64,000 bases of DNA from contig NZ_JAVIFU010000038.1 in assembly GCF_031157315.1 (NCBI RefSeq), positions 1 to 64,000 of the forward strand. Reading direction: 5' to 3'. The position numbers and the translations under genes are program-made. The notes under the pieces are model-generated. The model saw only the letters and a list, made by a program, of their open reading frames with translations, had not been told where the DNA came from and did no database searches. Within the stretch, counting starts at the first letter, position 1. Every line of letters begins with the position of its first letter. Below, piece after piece: positions 44,293-53,492 of this stretch. The stretch comes from Paenibacillus sp. LHD-38 (GTDB taxonomy: Bacteria; Bacillota; Bacilli; Paenibacillales; Paenibacillaceae).

Positions 44293-44955
44293 GTGGGTCA
44301 AAAGGTAAATCCAGTAGGCTTCCGGGTCGGAGTTATCCGTGATTGGGAGTCCAAATGGTTCGCGGGCAAAGATTTCGGCGATCTTCTTATGGAAGACGTT
44401 AAAATCCGTGAATACTTGAAAAACAAGCTGAAAGACGCAGCAGTTTCTCACATCGAGATCGAACGTGCAGCTAACCGCGTGAACGTAACGATCCAAACCG
44501 CAAAACCAGGTATGGTTATTGGTAAAGGCGGTTCCGAAGTAGAAAACCTTCGTACTGAGCTTGGTAAAATCACTAAAGGCAAAAAAGTACACATCAACAT
44601 CTCTGAAATCAAACATGCAGATCTTGACGCTATTCTTGTAGCTGAAAGCATCGCACAACAACTTGAGCGTCGTGTATCTTTCCGTCGCGCATTGAAGCAA
44701 GCAATTCAACGCTCCATGCGTTCGGGTGCTAAAGGGATCAAAACCGCAGTTAGCGGTCGTCTCGGTGGCGCGGAAATCGCACGTTCGGAAGGCTACAGCG
44801 AAGGAACAGTACCACTTCATACACTACGCGCTGATATTGATTACGGCACGGCTGAAGCGGCTACAACATACGGCCGTATCGGCGTAAAAGTATGGATCTA
44901 TCGCGGCGAAGTCCTTCCGACTAAGAAGAAAGCTCCCCAGGAAGGAGGCAACTAA
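44293..44955 (+). CDS. rpsC: 30S ribosomal protein S3
   Basis: 220-aa protein with a KH domain (GMVIGKGGSEVENL). GTG 44293 (MGQKVNPVGFRVGV) lies 7 nt after AAGGAGGG, which overlaps the rplV stop. Confidence 0.97.
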   Translation: MGQKVNPVGFRVGVIRDWESKWFAGKDFGDLLMEDVKIREYLKNKLKDAAVSHIEIERAANRVNVTIQTAKPGMVIGKGGSEVENLRTELGKITKGKKVHINISEIKHADLDAILVAESIAQQLERRVSFRRALKQAIQRSMRSGAKGIKTAVSGRLGGAEIARSEGYSEGTVPLHTLRADIDYGTAEAATTYGRIGVKVWIYRGEVLPTKKKAPQEGGN

Positions 44956-44957
44956 TC

Positions 44958-45392
44958 ATGTTGGTACCTAAACGTGTCAAACACCGCAAACAACAACGCG
45001 GTCATATGAAGGGTCGCGCTAAAGGCGGCACTACAGTAGCATTCGGTGAATTTGGTCTTCAAGCTCTAGAACCATCATGGATCACTAACCGTCAGATCGA
45101 AGCGGCTCGTATTGCAATGACTCGCTACATCAAACGTGGCGGTAAAGTTTGGATCAAAATTTTCCCTGCCAAACCAATTACTCAAAAGCCTCTTGAAGTG
45201 CGTATGGGTAGTGGTAAAGGTAACGTTGAGAAATGGGTAGCCGTAGTTAAACCAGGTAAAATCCTGTTTGAACTTGCTGGTGTATCCGAAGAAACCGCTC
45301 GTGAAGCGATGCGTCTTGCGGCTCATAAATTGCCAATCAAGACTAAATTCGTGAAGCGTGAAGAAGTGGGTGGTGAAGCAAATGAAAGCTAG
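44958..45392 (+). CDS. rplP: 50S ribosomal protein L16
   Basis: 144-aa protein (MLVPKRVKHRKQQRG). Its ribosome binding site GGAAGGAGG lies inside the end of rpsC, 2 nt gap. Overlaps rpmC by 11 nt at its end. Confidence 0.98.
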   Translation: MLVPKRVKHRKQQRGHMKGRAKGGTTVAFGEFGLQALEPSWITNRQIEAARIAMTRYIKRGGKVWIKIFPAKPITQKPLEVRMGSGKGNVEKWVAVVKPGKILFELAGVSEETAREAMRLAAHKLPIKTKFVKREEVGGEANES

Positions 45393-45582
45393 TGAATTTA
45401 GAAACCTAACCTCTGCTGAGCTTGAACAACAGGTCGCTGGTTTTAAAGAAGAGCTTTTCAATCTTCGTTTCCAACTGGCTACTGGCCAATTGGATAACCC
45501 GACTCGGATCCGTGATGTGCGTAAAGGAATCGCTCGTGCTAAAACGATTTTGCGTGAAAGAGAACTCGGAATTAGCAGCTAG
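45382..45582 (+). CDS. rpmC: 50S ribosomal protein L29
   Basis: 66-aa two-helix protein (MKASEFRNLTSAELEQQ). ATG 45382 lies inside the 3' end of rplP, with GGGTGGTGA just upstream, so translation is likely coupled. Confidence 0.96.
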   Translation: MKASEFRNLTSAELEQQVAGFKEELFNLRFQLATGQLDNPTRIRDVRKGIARAKTILRERELGISS

Positions 45583-45632
45583 TTTATCCCTTACATGAAT
45601 GCATAAACACGGCTGAAGGAAGGAGGAAGAAC

Positions 45633-45896
45633 ATGAGCGAACGCAATGCCCGTAAAGTTCTAATTGGCAAAGTGGTAAGCGACAAGATGGACAAAACAAT
45701 CGTGGTTGCTATCGAAACATACAAAAAACACGATTTGTACCATAAACGCATTAAAGTTACGAAAAAATTTAAGGCGCATGATGAGAACGGCCAAGCAAAA
45801 ATTGGCGACATCGTGAAAATCATGGAGACTCGTCCGCTATCGAAAGACAAACGCTTCAGACTTGTAGAAGTTGTTGAAGTTGCTGTTATTATCTAA
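45633..45896 (+). CDS. rpsQ: 30S ribosomal protein S17
   Basis: 87-aa OB-fold protein (LIGKVVSDKMDKTIVVAIE). ATG 45633 follows AAGGAGGAAG. Confidence 0.98.
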   Translation: MSERNARKVLIGKVVSDKMDKTIVVAIETYKKHDLYHKRIKVTKKFKAHDENGQAKIGDIVKIMETRPLSKDKRFRLVEVVEVAVII

Positions 45897-45943
45897 TGAG
45901 CGTATGCAGTGCCTGAGCATTTTTCCGAAAGGAGGACGTTGAA

Positions 45944-46312
45944 ATGATTCAACCATTTTCGCGCTTAGCGGTTGCTGACAACTCCGGCGCAAAACAATTG
46001 ATGTGTATCCGTGTACTCGGTGGAACAGGACGTCGCGTTGGTCACATCGGCGATTTGATCGTTTGCTCAGTAAAACAAGCAACACCTGGCGGCGTTGTCA
46101 AAAAGGGTGACGTTGTTAAAGCGGTTATCGTTCGTACAAAACGTTCGGTTCGTCGTAAAGACGGTTCGTACATCGCGTTTGACGAAAACGCAGCTGTAAT
46201 TGTTAAAGAAGATAAAAGCCCACGCGGTACTCGTATCTTTGGACCAGTTGCCCGTGAACTTCGCGATAAAGATTTCATGAAAATCGTATCGCTAGCACCA
46301 GAAGTAATCTAA
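45944..46312 (+). CDS. rplN: 50S ribosomal protein L14
   Basis: 122-aa protein (MIQPFSRLAVADNSGAKQ). ATG 45944 follows AAAGGAGGAC. Confidence 0.98.
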   Translation: MIQPFSRLAVADNSGAKQLMCIRVLGGTGRRVGHIGDLIVCSVKQATPGGVVKKGDVVKAVIVRTKRSVRRKDGSYIAFDENAAVIVKEDKSPRGTRIFGPVARELRDKDFMKIVSLAPEVI

Positions 46313-46358
46313 GAACCAATATAAGCTTGAAAGCACAAGCGTGCAGGAGGTGTAACTC

Positions 46359-46712
46359 ATGCCAAGGCTGAAAAAAGTACTCGAATCCCATAACAATAAA
46401 TTGCACGTGAAAAAAGACGACACGGTTATCGTAATTACCGGTAAAGACAAAGGTAAGAAGGGCCGCGTTATCGCTGCGTATCCGCGTGAAAACCGCGTAC
46501 TCGTAGAAGGTGTTAACACTGTTAAGAAACATACTCGTCCATCGCAAGCTAATCCACAGGGCGGTATTATCGAACAAGAAGCGCCAATTCACGTTTCTAA
46601 CGTTATGCATATCGATCCGAAAAGCGGTAAAGTAACACGTATCGGATACAAAGTGCTCGACAACGGCAAGAAAGTTCGGATCGCGAAACGTTCCGGAGAA
46701 GTAATCGACTAA
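46359..46712 (+). CDS. rplX: 50S ribosomal protein L24
   Basis: 117-aa KOW-domain protein (VKKDDTVIVITGKDKGKKG). ATG 46359 follows CAGGAGGTG. Confidence 0.97.
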   Translation: MPRLKKVLESHNNKLHVKKDDTVIVITGKDKGKKGRVIAAYPRENRVLVEGVNTVKKHTRPSQANPQGGIIEQEAPIHVSNVMHIDPKSGKVTRIGYKVLDNGKKVRIAKRSGEVID

Positions 46713-46743
46713 TCGTTACGGTAGGAAAGGAGGTCCATGATCA

Positions 46744-47286
46744 ATGGCAGCAAGATTGAAAGGTCGTTTCTTAAACGAAATAACTCCTGCTCTTATGCAG
46801 AAGTTCAACTATACGTCTGTTATGCAAGTGCCGAAAATTGAGAAGGTAGTTATCAACATGGGGGTAGGCGAAGCGGTTTCCAATTCGAAAATCCTTGATG
46901 TAGCAGTTGAAGAACTACGTATCATCTCCGGTCAAAAACCAGTCGTTACTCGTGCGAAGAAGTCTATTGCAGGCTTCAAGCTTCGTGAGAACATGCCAAT
47001 CGGGGTTAAAGTTACATTGCGCGGCGAGCGTATGTATCATTTCCTTGATAAACTGTTCAACATTTCTCTACCGCGTGTACGTGACTTCCGCGGTGTATCG
47101 AACAAAGCTTTCGACGGCCGTGGTAACTATACGCTTGGCTTGAAAGAGCAATTGATATTCCCAGAGATCGAGTACGATAAAGTCGATAAAGTGCGCGGTA
47201 TGGACATCGTCATCGTCACGACGGCAAAAACGGACGAAGAATCTCGTGAATTGCTGACCCAAATGGGCATGCCGTTCACGAAGTAA
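46744..47286 (+). CDS. rplE: 50S ribosomal protein L5
   Basis: 180-aa 5S rRNA-binding protein (EITPALMQKFNYTSVMQVPK; RDFRGVSNKAFDGRGNY). ATG 46744 follows AAAGGAGGTC. Confidence 0.98.
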   Translation: MAARLKGRFLNEITPALMQKFNYTSVMQVPKIEKVVINMGVGEAVSNSKILDVAVEELRIISGQKPVVTRAKKSIAGFKLRENMPIGVKVTLRGERMYHFLDKLFNISLPRVRDFRGVSNKAFDGRGNYTLGLKEQLIFPEIEYDKVDKVRGMDIVIVTTAKTDEESRELLTQMGMPFTK

Positions 47287-47312
47287 TCCACTTTTAGGAG
47301 GTGTAATACCCA

Positions 47313-47498
47313 GTGGCAAAAACTTCGATGAAAGTGAAGCAACAACGCGCCCCGAAATTTAAAGTGCGTGCATATACGCGCTGTGAGCGTTGCGGCCGTC
47401 CGCATTCTGTTTTGCAAAAGTTTAAAATTTGCCGGATTTGTTTCCGTGAGTTAGCACATAAGGGCCAGATTCCTGGCGTTAAAAAAGCAAGCTGGTAA
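47313..47498 (+). CDS. rpsZ: 30S ribosomal protein S14 type Z
   Basis: 61-aa zinc form of S14 with CERC and CRIC pairs (residues 24-43). GTG 47313 follows TAGGAGGTG. No second S14 gene is in this window. Confidence 0.97.
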   Translation: MAKTSMKVKQQRAPKFKVRAYTRCERCGRPHSVLQKFKICRICFRELAHKGQIPGVKKASW

Positions 47499-47528
47499 TC
47501 AGCCTAGTTTGGGAAGGAGGTTAACACA

Positions 47529-47927
47529 ATGGTTATGTCTGATCCGGTTGCAGATATGTTGACGCGCATTCGTAATGCGAATGTTGTTCGTCACGAGACC
47601 GTGGAAATGCCCGCTTCGAAAATGAAGAAGCAAATCGCTGAGATTTTGAAGCGCGAGGGTTTTATCCGCGACGCTGAATATATCGAAGACAACAAACAAG
47701 GGATTATCCGTATTTTCTTGAAATACGGCCCTAACCAAGAGCGCGTAATTACTGGCTTGAAACGTATTTCGAAACCAGGCCTTCGCGTTTATACACAATC
47801 AACTGAAATCCCTCGTGTACTCGGTGGACTTGGAATTGCAATTATTTCCACTTCCAAAGGGATTATGACTGATAAAGAAGCTCGTCAAGTTAAATCTGGC
47901 GGCGAAGTAGTTTGCTACGTTTGGTAA
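47529..47927 (+). CDS. rpsH: 30S ribosomal protein S8
   Basis: 132-aa protein (VMSDPVADMLTRIRNANVV). ATG 47529 is 7 nt after AAGGAGGT; the in-frame ATG 47535 is less well spaced. Confidence 0.97.
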   Translation: MVMSDPVADMLTRIRNANVVRHETVEMPASKMKKQIAEILKREGFIRDAEYIEDNKQGIIRIFLKYGPNQERVITGLKRISKPGLRVYTQSTEIPRVLGGLGIAIISTSKGIMTDKEARQVKSGGEVVCYVW

Positions 47928-47958
47928 GTAACAAGTCACAAAGATAGGAGGTGTAACA

Positions 47959-48501
47959 ATGTCCCGTATTGGTCGCAAACCAATCCAAGTGCCTAACGGC
48001 GTAACAATCAACTTGGACAACACAGTAATTACTGTAAAAGGACCTAAAGGATCGCTTTCCCGTGAAATTCACAAAGATATGAAAGTGAATGTAACGGAAA
48101 CAGAAATCCTAGTAGAACGTCCTTCCGATAATAAATTGCATCGCTCGTTGCACGGAACAACTCGCAGCATCATCGCTAACATGGTGAGCGGAGTTACTGA
48201 TGGCTTCTCCAAAAACTTGGAGCTAGTGGGCGTTGGTTACCGTGCAAATAAAGCTGGGGATAAAATCGTACTTAACGTAGGTTACTCTCACCCAGTCGAG
48301 ATTGCTCCAGATAATGGAATCGAGTTCGAAGTACCAGCAAACACGAAAATCACTGTTCGCGGTATTGATAAAGAACTCGTTGGTGCAACTGCAGCAAAAA
48401 TTCGTTCCGTACGTGAACCAGAACCGTATAAAGGTAAAGGTATTAAGTACGAAGGCGAACGCATCATCCGTAAAGAAGGTAAAGCTGGTAAGAAAAAATA
48501 A
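47959..48501 (+). CDS. rplF: 50S ribosomal protein L6
   Basis: 180-aa protein (MSRIGRKPIQVPNGV; EPYKGKGIKYEGERI). ATG 47959 follows TAGGAGGTG. Confidence 0.98.
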   Translation: MSRIGRKPIQVPNGVTINLDNTVITVKGPKGSLSREIHKDMKVNVTETEILVERPSDNKLHRSLHGTTRSIIANMVSGVTDGFSKNLELVGVGYRANKAGDKIVLNVGYSHPVEIAPDNGIEFEVPANTKITVRGIDKELVGATAAKIRSVREPEPYKGKGIKYEGERIIRKEGKAGKKK

Positions 48502-48561
48502 GCAAACAGTCCGTTTGCTTAAGATAGCGTCTTAAGGCTGAAAGAAAGGAGTGAACTTTGT

Positions 48562-48930
48562 ATGATTACGAAAGGCGACAAAAACAAGGCTCGTCTAAAA
48601 AGACACCTTCGTGTTCGTAAAAAAATTAACGGTACAGCTGCACGTCCGCGTCTATCTGTATTCCGTTCCTCCAAGCATATGTATGCTCAATTAATCGACG
48701 ATGTTTCAGGCGTAACAATCGTTTCTGCATCCACACAGGATAAAGAATTGACTGAAGCAGTTGGCAACGGTGGCAACATCGATGCAGCGAGCAAAGTCGG
48801 AGAATTGATTGCGAAACGCGCTCAAGCTAAGGGTGTAACCCAAGTAGTATTTGATCGCGGCGGTTACTTGTATCACGGCAGAATTCAGGCACTTGCTACA
48901 GCAGCTCGCGAAGCTGGCCTAGAATTCTAA
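48562..48930 (+). CDS. rplR: 50S ribosomal protein L18
   Basis: 122-aa 5S rRNA-binding protein (RPRLSVFRSSKHMYAQLID; FDRGGYLYHGRIQALA). ATG 48562 follows AAAGGAGTGA. Confidence 0.98.
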   Translation: MITKGDKNKARLKRHLRVRKKINGTAARPRLSVFRSSKHMYAQLIDDVSGVTIVSASTQDKELTEAVGNGGNIDAASKVGELIAKRAQAKGVTQVVFDRGGYLYHGRIQALATAAREAGLEF

Positions 48931-48960
48931 TCGACTTTATTTATAAGGAGGTTAAACGAC

Positions 48961-49458
48961 TTGCGTGTAGATCCAAATACGTTAGAACTGACTGAAAAAG
49001 TTGTTAATATCAATCGCGTTTCTAAAGTTGTAAAAGGCGGACGCCGTTTCAGCTTTAGTGCACTTGTAGTAGTCGGCGACGGTAAAGGCTACGTTGGCGC
49101 AGGGATCGGTAAAGCAGGCGAAGTACCTGATGCAATCCGCAAAGGTATTGAAGATGCTAAGAAAAACCTGATCCATGTTCCAATCGTTGGCACGACTATC
49201 CCTCACCTTGTTCTCGGACATTTCGGAGCAGGTGAAGTTCTTCTGAAGCCAGCTTCTGAAGGTACTGGCGTTATCGCCGGCGGCCCGGTTCGTGCAGTTC
49301 TCGAACTTGCTGGTGTCGGCGACATCTTGACGAAATCGCTAGGTTCTTCGAACTCCATGAACATGGTTAACGCAACGCTTGAAGGTCTTTCCCGTCTTAA
49401 ACGCGTGGAAGAAGTTGCAAAGCTTCGTGGAAAAACAGTCGAAGAGCTGTTACGCTAA
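48961..49458 (+). CDS. rpsE: 30S ribosomal protein S5
   Basis: 165-aa accuracy protein (INRVSKVVKGGRRFSFSALV). The start is TTG 48961, with AAGGAGGT just upstream. Spectinomycin-site residues in the VVKGGRR loop look ordinary. Confidence 0.96.
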   Translation: MRVDPNTLELTEKVVNINRVSKVVKGGRRFSFSALVVVGDGKGYVGAGIGKAGEVPDAIRKGIEDAKKNLIHVPIVGTTIPHLVLGHFGAGEVLLKPASEGTGVIAGGPVRAVLELAGVGDILTKSLGSSNSMNMVNATLEGLSRLKRVEEVAKLRGKTVEELLR

Positions 49459-49471
49459 GGAGGGAAATAAG

Positions 49472-49651
49472 ATGGCAAAATTGCAAATCACCCTCGTTCG
49501 CAGTTTAATCGGTCGCAACGAGAAACAACGTGCAACGGTTGAATCTTTCGGTCTAAAAAAGATTCGTCAGGCAGTTGTTTTGAACGATAGCCCAGCTATC
49601 CGTGGCATGGTTAACACTGTTAGTCACTTGGTAAAAGTAGAAGAAGTATAA
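49472..49651 (+). CDS. rpmD: 50S ribosomal protein L30
   Basis: 59-aa protein (MAKLQITLVRSLIGRNEKQ). ATG 49472 follows AAGGAGGG; a longer in-frame reading from 49379 runs through the rpsE end and is not used. Confidence 0.96.
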   Translation: MAKLQITLVRSLIGRNEKQRATVESFGLKKIRQAVVLNDSPAIRGMVNTVSHLVKVEEV

Positions 49652-49695
49652 GAATAGATTTTGTTCCAAGAAATAAATAAGGAGGTGCACGAACG

Positions 49696-50136
49696 ATGAA
49701 ATTGCATGAGCTAGCACCAGCACCGGGCTCAACCCAAGCGCCAAAGCGCAAAGGTCGCGGTATCGGTTCCGGTAACGGTAAAACGGCCGGTAAAGGTCAC
49801 AAAGGTCAAAACGCTCGTTCCGGCGGCGGCGTTCGTCCTGGTTTCGAGGGCGGACAAAATCCTTTGTATCGTCGAGTGCCGAAGCGCGGTTTCAATAACC
49901 CCTTCCGCAAAGAGTACGCAATTGTCAACATTGAAGAACTTAACGCGTTTGCAGCAGGAACTGAAGTCACTCCAGAAGTTCTCATCGAGACTGGTATCGT
50001 AAAGAACCCGCTCGCAGGAATTAAAATTTTGGGCAATGGTGAAGTTAACGTTACACTTACTGTAAAAGCAAACAAGTTCTCTCAATCTGCGGTAGAGAAA
50101 ATCCAGGCTGCCGGCGGTAAAACCGAGGTGATCTAA
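49696..50136 (+). CDS. rplO: 50S ribosomal protein L15
   Basis: 146-aa protein (MKLHELAPAPGSTQAPKRKG; a Gly/Lys-rich N-terminal arm). ATG 49696 follows AAGGAGGTGC. It abuts secY with no gap. Confidence 0.98.
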   Translation: MKLHELAPAPGSTQAPKRKGRGIGSGNGKTAGKGHKGQNARSGGGVRPGFEGGQNPLYRRVPKRGFNNPFRKEYAIVNIEELNAFAAGTEVTPEVLIETGIVKNPLAGIKILGNGEVNVTLTVKANKFSQSAVEKIQAAGGKTEVI

Positions 50137-51438
50137 TTGTTCAAGACCGTGTCCAATATCTGGAAAGTGGCGGATCTTCGTACAAGGATCCTCTTCACCC
50201 TTTTCATTCTTTTTATATACCGCATCGGGTCCTTTATTCCAGTACCCGGTGTAAACAAAGATGTGTTTAAGCAGGTTGATGCAGCCGGTGCGGATCTGTT
50301 CGGCTTGCTTAACACGTTTTCCGGCGGTGCTTTGTTCCAATTCTCCATTTTCGCAATTGGTATTACGCCATACATTACAGCGTCGATTATCGTTCAGCTG
50401 TTGTCTATGGATGTTATTCCTAAGTTTGCGGAGTGGGCTAAGGAAGGCGAGAACGGTAAACGTAAGCTCGCACAAATCACTCGTTATGGAACGGTTATCC
50501 TTGGTTTAGTCCAAGGTTTCGCTACAGCAATCGGCTTTAACCGTCAATACGGTTATGAAATGGTTGTTGGCGCGACATTCGTTGACTATTTAGTTATCGC
50601 GATCATCTTGACTGCAGGTACTGCATTCTTGATGTGGCTCGGTGAGCAAATTACGGAAAAAGGGATTGGAAATGGTATTTCCATTCTCATCTTTGCAGCA
50701 ATTGCAGCTGGTATTCCTGGACACATTCGTACGATCGTCGAAGATCAGTTCGTAGGTGCCCAAGATCAACTGTTTTTGAACATTATCAAAATGGTGCTGA
50801 TCCTGATTGCGATCATCGCAATCATTGTCGGTGTTATATTCGTACAACAAGGTATTCGTAAAATTCCGGTTCAATACGCTAAACGCGTGGTTGGACGGAA
50901 AATGTACGGCGGACAATCGACTCACATTCCGATGAAAGTGAACGGCGCAGGCGTTATTCCGGTCATTTTCGCGGTATCGCTTGTCATGTTCCCGATTACG
51001 ATTGCGCAGTTCTGGTCTACTCAGGCCTGGGCAACCTGGATTATCGACAATATGAACTATGACAGACCGCTTGGTATGGTATTGTACGTATTGTTAATTA
51101 TCGGGTTTACCTTCTTCTATACATTCGTGCAAATTAATCCGGTTCAAATGGCTGATCAGATGAAGAAGAACGGTGGCTATATTCCTGGCATTCGCCCAGG
51201 TAAGCCTACCTCGTCATACCTAACACGCGTTATGTCGCGTATTACATTGACAGGTGCGATCTTCCTGGCTGTCATCTCTGTACTTCCAGTGTTCTTCGGA
51301 ACACTTGCAGGATTACCGCGCTCAGTGCAGCTAGGCGGCACCTCGCTCTTAATCGTTATCGGTGTTGCACTGGATACGATGAAGCAAATCGAGAGCCAGT
51401 TGATCAAACGCCATTACAAAGGGTTTATCAATAAATAA
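50137..51438 (+). CDS. secY: Preprotein translocase subunit SecY
   Basis: 433-aa channel subunit with ten predicted transmembrane helices. It starts with TTG 50137, immediately after the rplO stop, with GAGGTGAT as ribosome binding site inside rplO. Landmarks are RIGSFIPVPGV in TM1, FSGGALFQFSIFAIGITPYI forming the plug and TM2b, and the cytosolic loop MKKNGGYIPGIRPGK. Works with SecE (20.2 kb). Confidence 0.97.
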   Translation: MFKTVSNIWKVADLRTRILFTLFILFIYRIGSFIPVPGVNKDVFKQVDAAGADLFGLLNTFSGGALFQFSIFAIGITPYITASIIVQLLSMDVIPKFAEWAKEGENGKRKLAQITRYGTVILGLVQGFATAIGFNRQYGYEMVVGATFVDYLVIAIILTAGTAFLMWLGEQITEKGIGNGISILIFAAIAAGIPGHIRTIVEDQFVGAQDQLFLNIIKMVLILIAIIAIIVGVIFVQQGIRKIPVQYAKRVVGRKMYGGQSTHIPMKVNGAGVIPVIFAVSLVMFPITIAQFWSTQAWATWIIDNMNYDRPLGMVLYVLLIIGFTFFYTFVQINPVQMADQMKKNGGYIPGIRPGKPTSSYLTRVMSRITLTGAIFLAVISVLPVFFGTLAGLPRSVQLGGTSLLIVIGVALDTMKQIESQLIKRHYKGFINK

Positions 51439-51506
51439 CAATAGGTTCTGACCGGGCTTCCGCGTTCGTCAACATGCGCTCTGCGGCAGCCCGCCCGAGC
51501 CTATTG
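51439..51506 (+). other. Long imperfect hairpin in the secY-adk gap
   Basis: CAATAGGTTC (51439-51448) pairs with GAGCCTATTG (51497-51506) with one G-U; inside it GGGC (51454-51457) pairs with GCCC (51489-51492) and CCGC with GCGG. No T-run follows. It fills almost all of the 91-nt gap. Confidence 0.7.
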
Positions 51507-51529
51507 TGCTTAAAGCGAGGAACTCAGCA

Positions 51530-52180
51530 ATGAACATTTTATTCATGGGCCCTCCGGGAGCCGGTAAAGGTACACAAGCTGAACGGATCGTTGAAGAGTT
51601 CGGTATTCCCCACATTTCCACTGGCGATGCTTTCCGCCTCGCTATGAAAGAAGGAACCGCACTTGGAATCAAAGCGAAGGAGTATGTCGATCAAGGCCTA
51701 CTCGTTCCCGATGAGATCACGAACGGTATTGTAAAGGAAAGACTTGAACAAGACGATTGCAAAAGTGGATTCTTGCTCGACGGGTTTCCTCGCACACTGC
51801 AGCAAGCAGAAGCACTTGATGTTATGCTTGCGGAGCTCGGTCGCAGTATTGACCATGTTGTAAATCTAAAGGTTGACCGCAGTTTGCTGCTTGCTCGTTT
51901 AACGGGCAGACGCATATCGAAAACGACTGGTACGACTTATCATGTAATCTTTAACCCACCTAAAGTTGAAGGAATCTGCGACAAAGACGGCGGGGAATTG
52001 TATCAACGTTCAGACGATACAGAGGAAAAGGTTGGAACTCGTTTAGATGAATATTCATCCAAAACAGCGCCTCTACTCGATTACTACAGTGCTAAAGGTC
52101 TCCTTCGCGAAGTCGACGGCGAGAAGGACATTGATGTTGTAACATCCGACATTATTTCCAACTTGAGAGGTTCATTGTAA
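51530..52180 (+). CDS. adk: Adenylate kinase
   Basis: 216-aa enzyme interconverting ATP + AMP and 2 ADP. P-loop GPPGAGKGTQ (7-16), AMP-binding DGFPRT (84-89), and a long LID. The LID positions that bind zinc in B. subtilis (Cys130, Cys133, Cys150, Asp153) are here Ser130, Thr133, Cys150, Asp153, so the zinc site appears lost. ATG 51530 follows GCGAGG by 9 nt; a longer TTG-type reading from 51506 is not supported. Its stop overlaps the map start. Confidence 0.97.
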   Translation: MNILFMGPPGAGKGTQAERIVEEFGIPHISTGDAFRLAMKEGTALGIKAKEYVDQGLLVPDEITNGIVKERLEQDDCKSGFLLDGFPRTLQQAEALDVMLAELGRSIDHVVNLKVDRSLLLARLTGRRISKTTGTTYHVIFNPPKVEGICDKDGGELYQRSDDTEEKVGTRLDEYSSKTAPLLDYYSAKGLLREVDGEKDIDVVTSDIISNLRGSL

Positions 52181-52938
52181 TGATAATTTGCAAATCCGAT
52201 TCGGAGCTGCGATATATGAGGGAAGCAGGACGCATTGTTGCGGAAACGCATCGATTGATGGCGGAGGCTGTGAAACCAGGCATCACAACTCGTGAGCTTG
52301 ACCAAATCGCTGAAACGTTCATTAAGAGTCAAAATGCGATTCCTTCCTTCAAAGGTTACAATGGTTTTCCTTCCAGCATTTGTGCTTCTGTGAATGACGA
52401 GCTGGTGCACGGCTTCCCTGGTTCACGCAAGTTGAACGAAGGCGATATAATTAGTATCGATATCGGTGCGCAGTATGAAGGCTTCCACGGTGACTCGGCT
52501 TGGACCTATGCGGTTGGAGCAGTGACGCCTGAAGTTCAGAAGCTGCTTGAGGTAACGGAAGCATCGCTTTACGCGGGGCTTGCGCTCATCAAACCAGATA
52601 TTAGACTATATACAATTTCGCACGCTATTCAAAAGGTAATTGAAGATGCAGGATTCTCCGTAGTAAGGGAATACGTAGGGCACGGAATCGGCGCGGACCT
52701 CCATGAGGAACCACAAATACCGAACTACGGCATACCAGATCGCGGACCTCGTCTGAAGACCGGAATGGTGCTTGCAATCGAACCAATGGTTAATATCGGT
52801 GAACGATATGTCCGTACGCTCGAAGACAATTGGACGGTTGTAACGGAAGACGGTTCATGGTGCGCTCATTTTGAGCATACAGTAGCCGTTACAGAGGACG
52901 GCTTTGAAATATTGACCATTTTGCCGCAGCAGACATAA
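52180..52938 (+). CDS. map: Type I methionine aminopeptidase
   Basis: 252-aa metalloprotease removing the initiator Met. Metal ligands appear in DIGAQYEGFHGDSA, GHGIGADLHE, AIEPM and HFEHTV. SSICASVNDELVHGFP is the typical substrate loop. ATG 52180 overlaps the adk stop (TAATG). Confidence 0.97.
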   Translation: MIICKSDSELRYMREAGRIVAETHRLMAEAVKPGITTRELDQIAETFIKSQNAIPSFKGYNGFPSSICASVNDELVHGFPGSRKLNEGDIISIDIGAQYEGFHGDSAWTYAVGAVTPEVQKLLEVTEASLYAGLALIKPDIRLYTISHAIQKVIEDAGFSVVREYVGHGIGADLHEEPQIPNYGIPDRGPRLKTGMVLAIEPMVNIGERYVRTLEDNWTVVTEDGSWCAHFEHTVAVTEDGFEILTILPQQT

Positions 52939-52940
52939 GT

Positions 52941-53228
52941 ATGACGATGGATGCTCGTCCCCAGATTGGTCAGTTCGTCAAAGTGCTTCGCGGTAAAGAT
53001 GAGGAAAGCTATGCTGTTATCCTAGCGGTCATTGATGAACGTTTCGTCATGATTGCCGATGGCCATAAGCGCCGATTCGATCAGCCGAAGAAAAAGAACG
53101 TTCTACATCTCGAGTTACAGCCTGCAATTAGTTCGGAGGTTTCTGGCAGCATGCTAGAAACCGGCAGGGTGACCAACGCAAAGTTACGTTATGCAATTCA
53201 GAAGTATGTTAATGCGAAAGGAGAATGA
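52941..53228 (+). CDS. KOW-domain RNA-binding protein (YbzG-like)
   Basis: A 95-aa protein with a KOW/SH3-like N-terminal half (IGQFVKVLRGKDEESYAVILAVID) and a Lys-rich DQPKKKNVLHL segment. It starts 2 nt after map without a clear ribosome binding site, so coupling is likely; ATG 52947 is an alternative. The same gene sits between map and infA in B. subtilis. Function unknown; RNA or ribosome binding is inferred. Confidence 0.85.
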   Translation: MTMDARPQIGQFVKVLRGKDEESYAVILAVIDERFVMIADGHKRRFDQPKKKNVLHLELQPAISSEVSGSMLETGRVTNAKLRYAIQKYVNAKGE

Positions 53229-53231
53229 CGC

Positions 53232-53447
53232 TTGGCTAAGGAAGACATCATTGAGGTCGAAGGTACGGTTATAGAGCCGTTGCCGAATGCCACGTTCAAG
53301 GTGGAGCTGGAGAACGGTCACCAAATTCTCGCACATGTTTCCGGTAAGCTCAGAATGCACTTTATCCGCATCCTGACAGGAGACAAGGTGGTTATACAGT
53401 TATCGCCTTATGATTTATCAAAAGGGCGCATCACCTATCGTAAGTAA
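53232..53447 (+). CDS. infA: Translation initiation factor IF-1
   Basis: 71-aa OB-fold factor (MAKEDIIEVEGTVIEPLPNA; GKLRMHFIRILTGDKV). The start is TTG 53232, with AAAGGAG (53217-53223) overlapping the end of the KOW gene. Confidence 0.98.
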   Translation: MAKEDIIEVEGTVIEPLPNATFKVELENGHQILAHVSGKLRMHFIRILTGDKVVIQLSPYDLSKGRITYRK

Positions 53448-53492
53448 GCTGAAGTATCAGCTTGTTTACGAAAGATTCGGGAGGTAATCACA

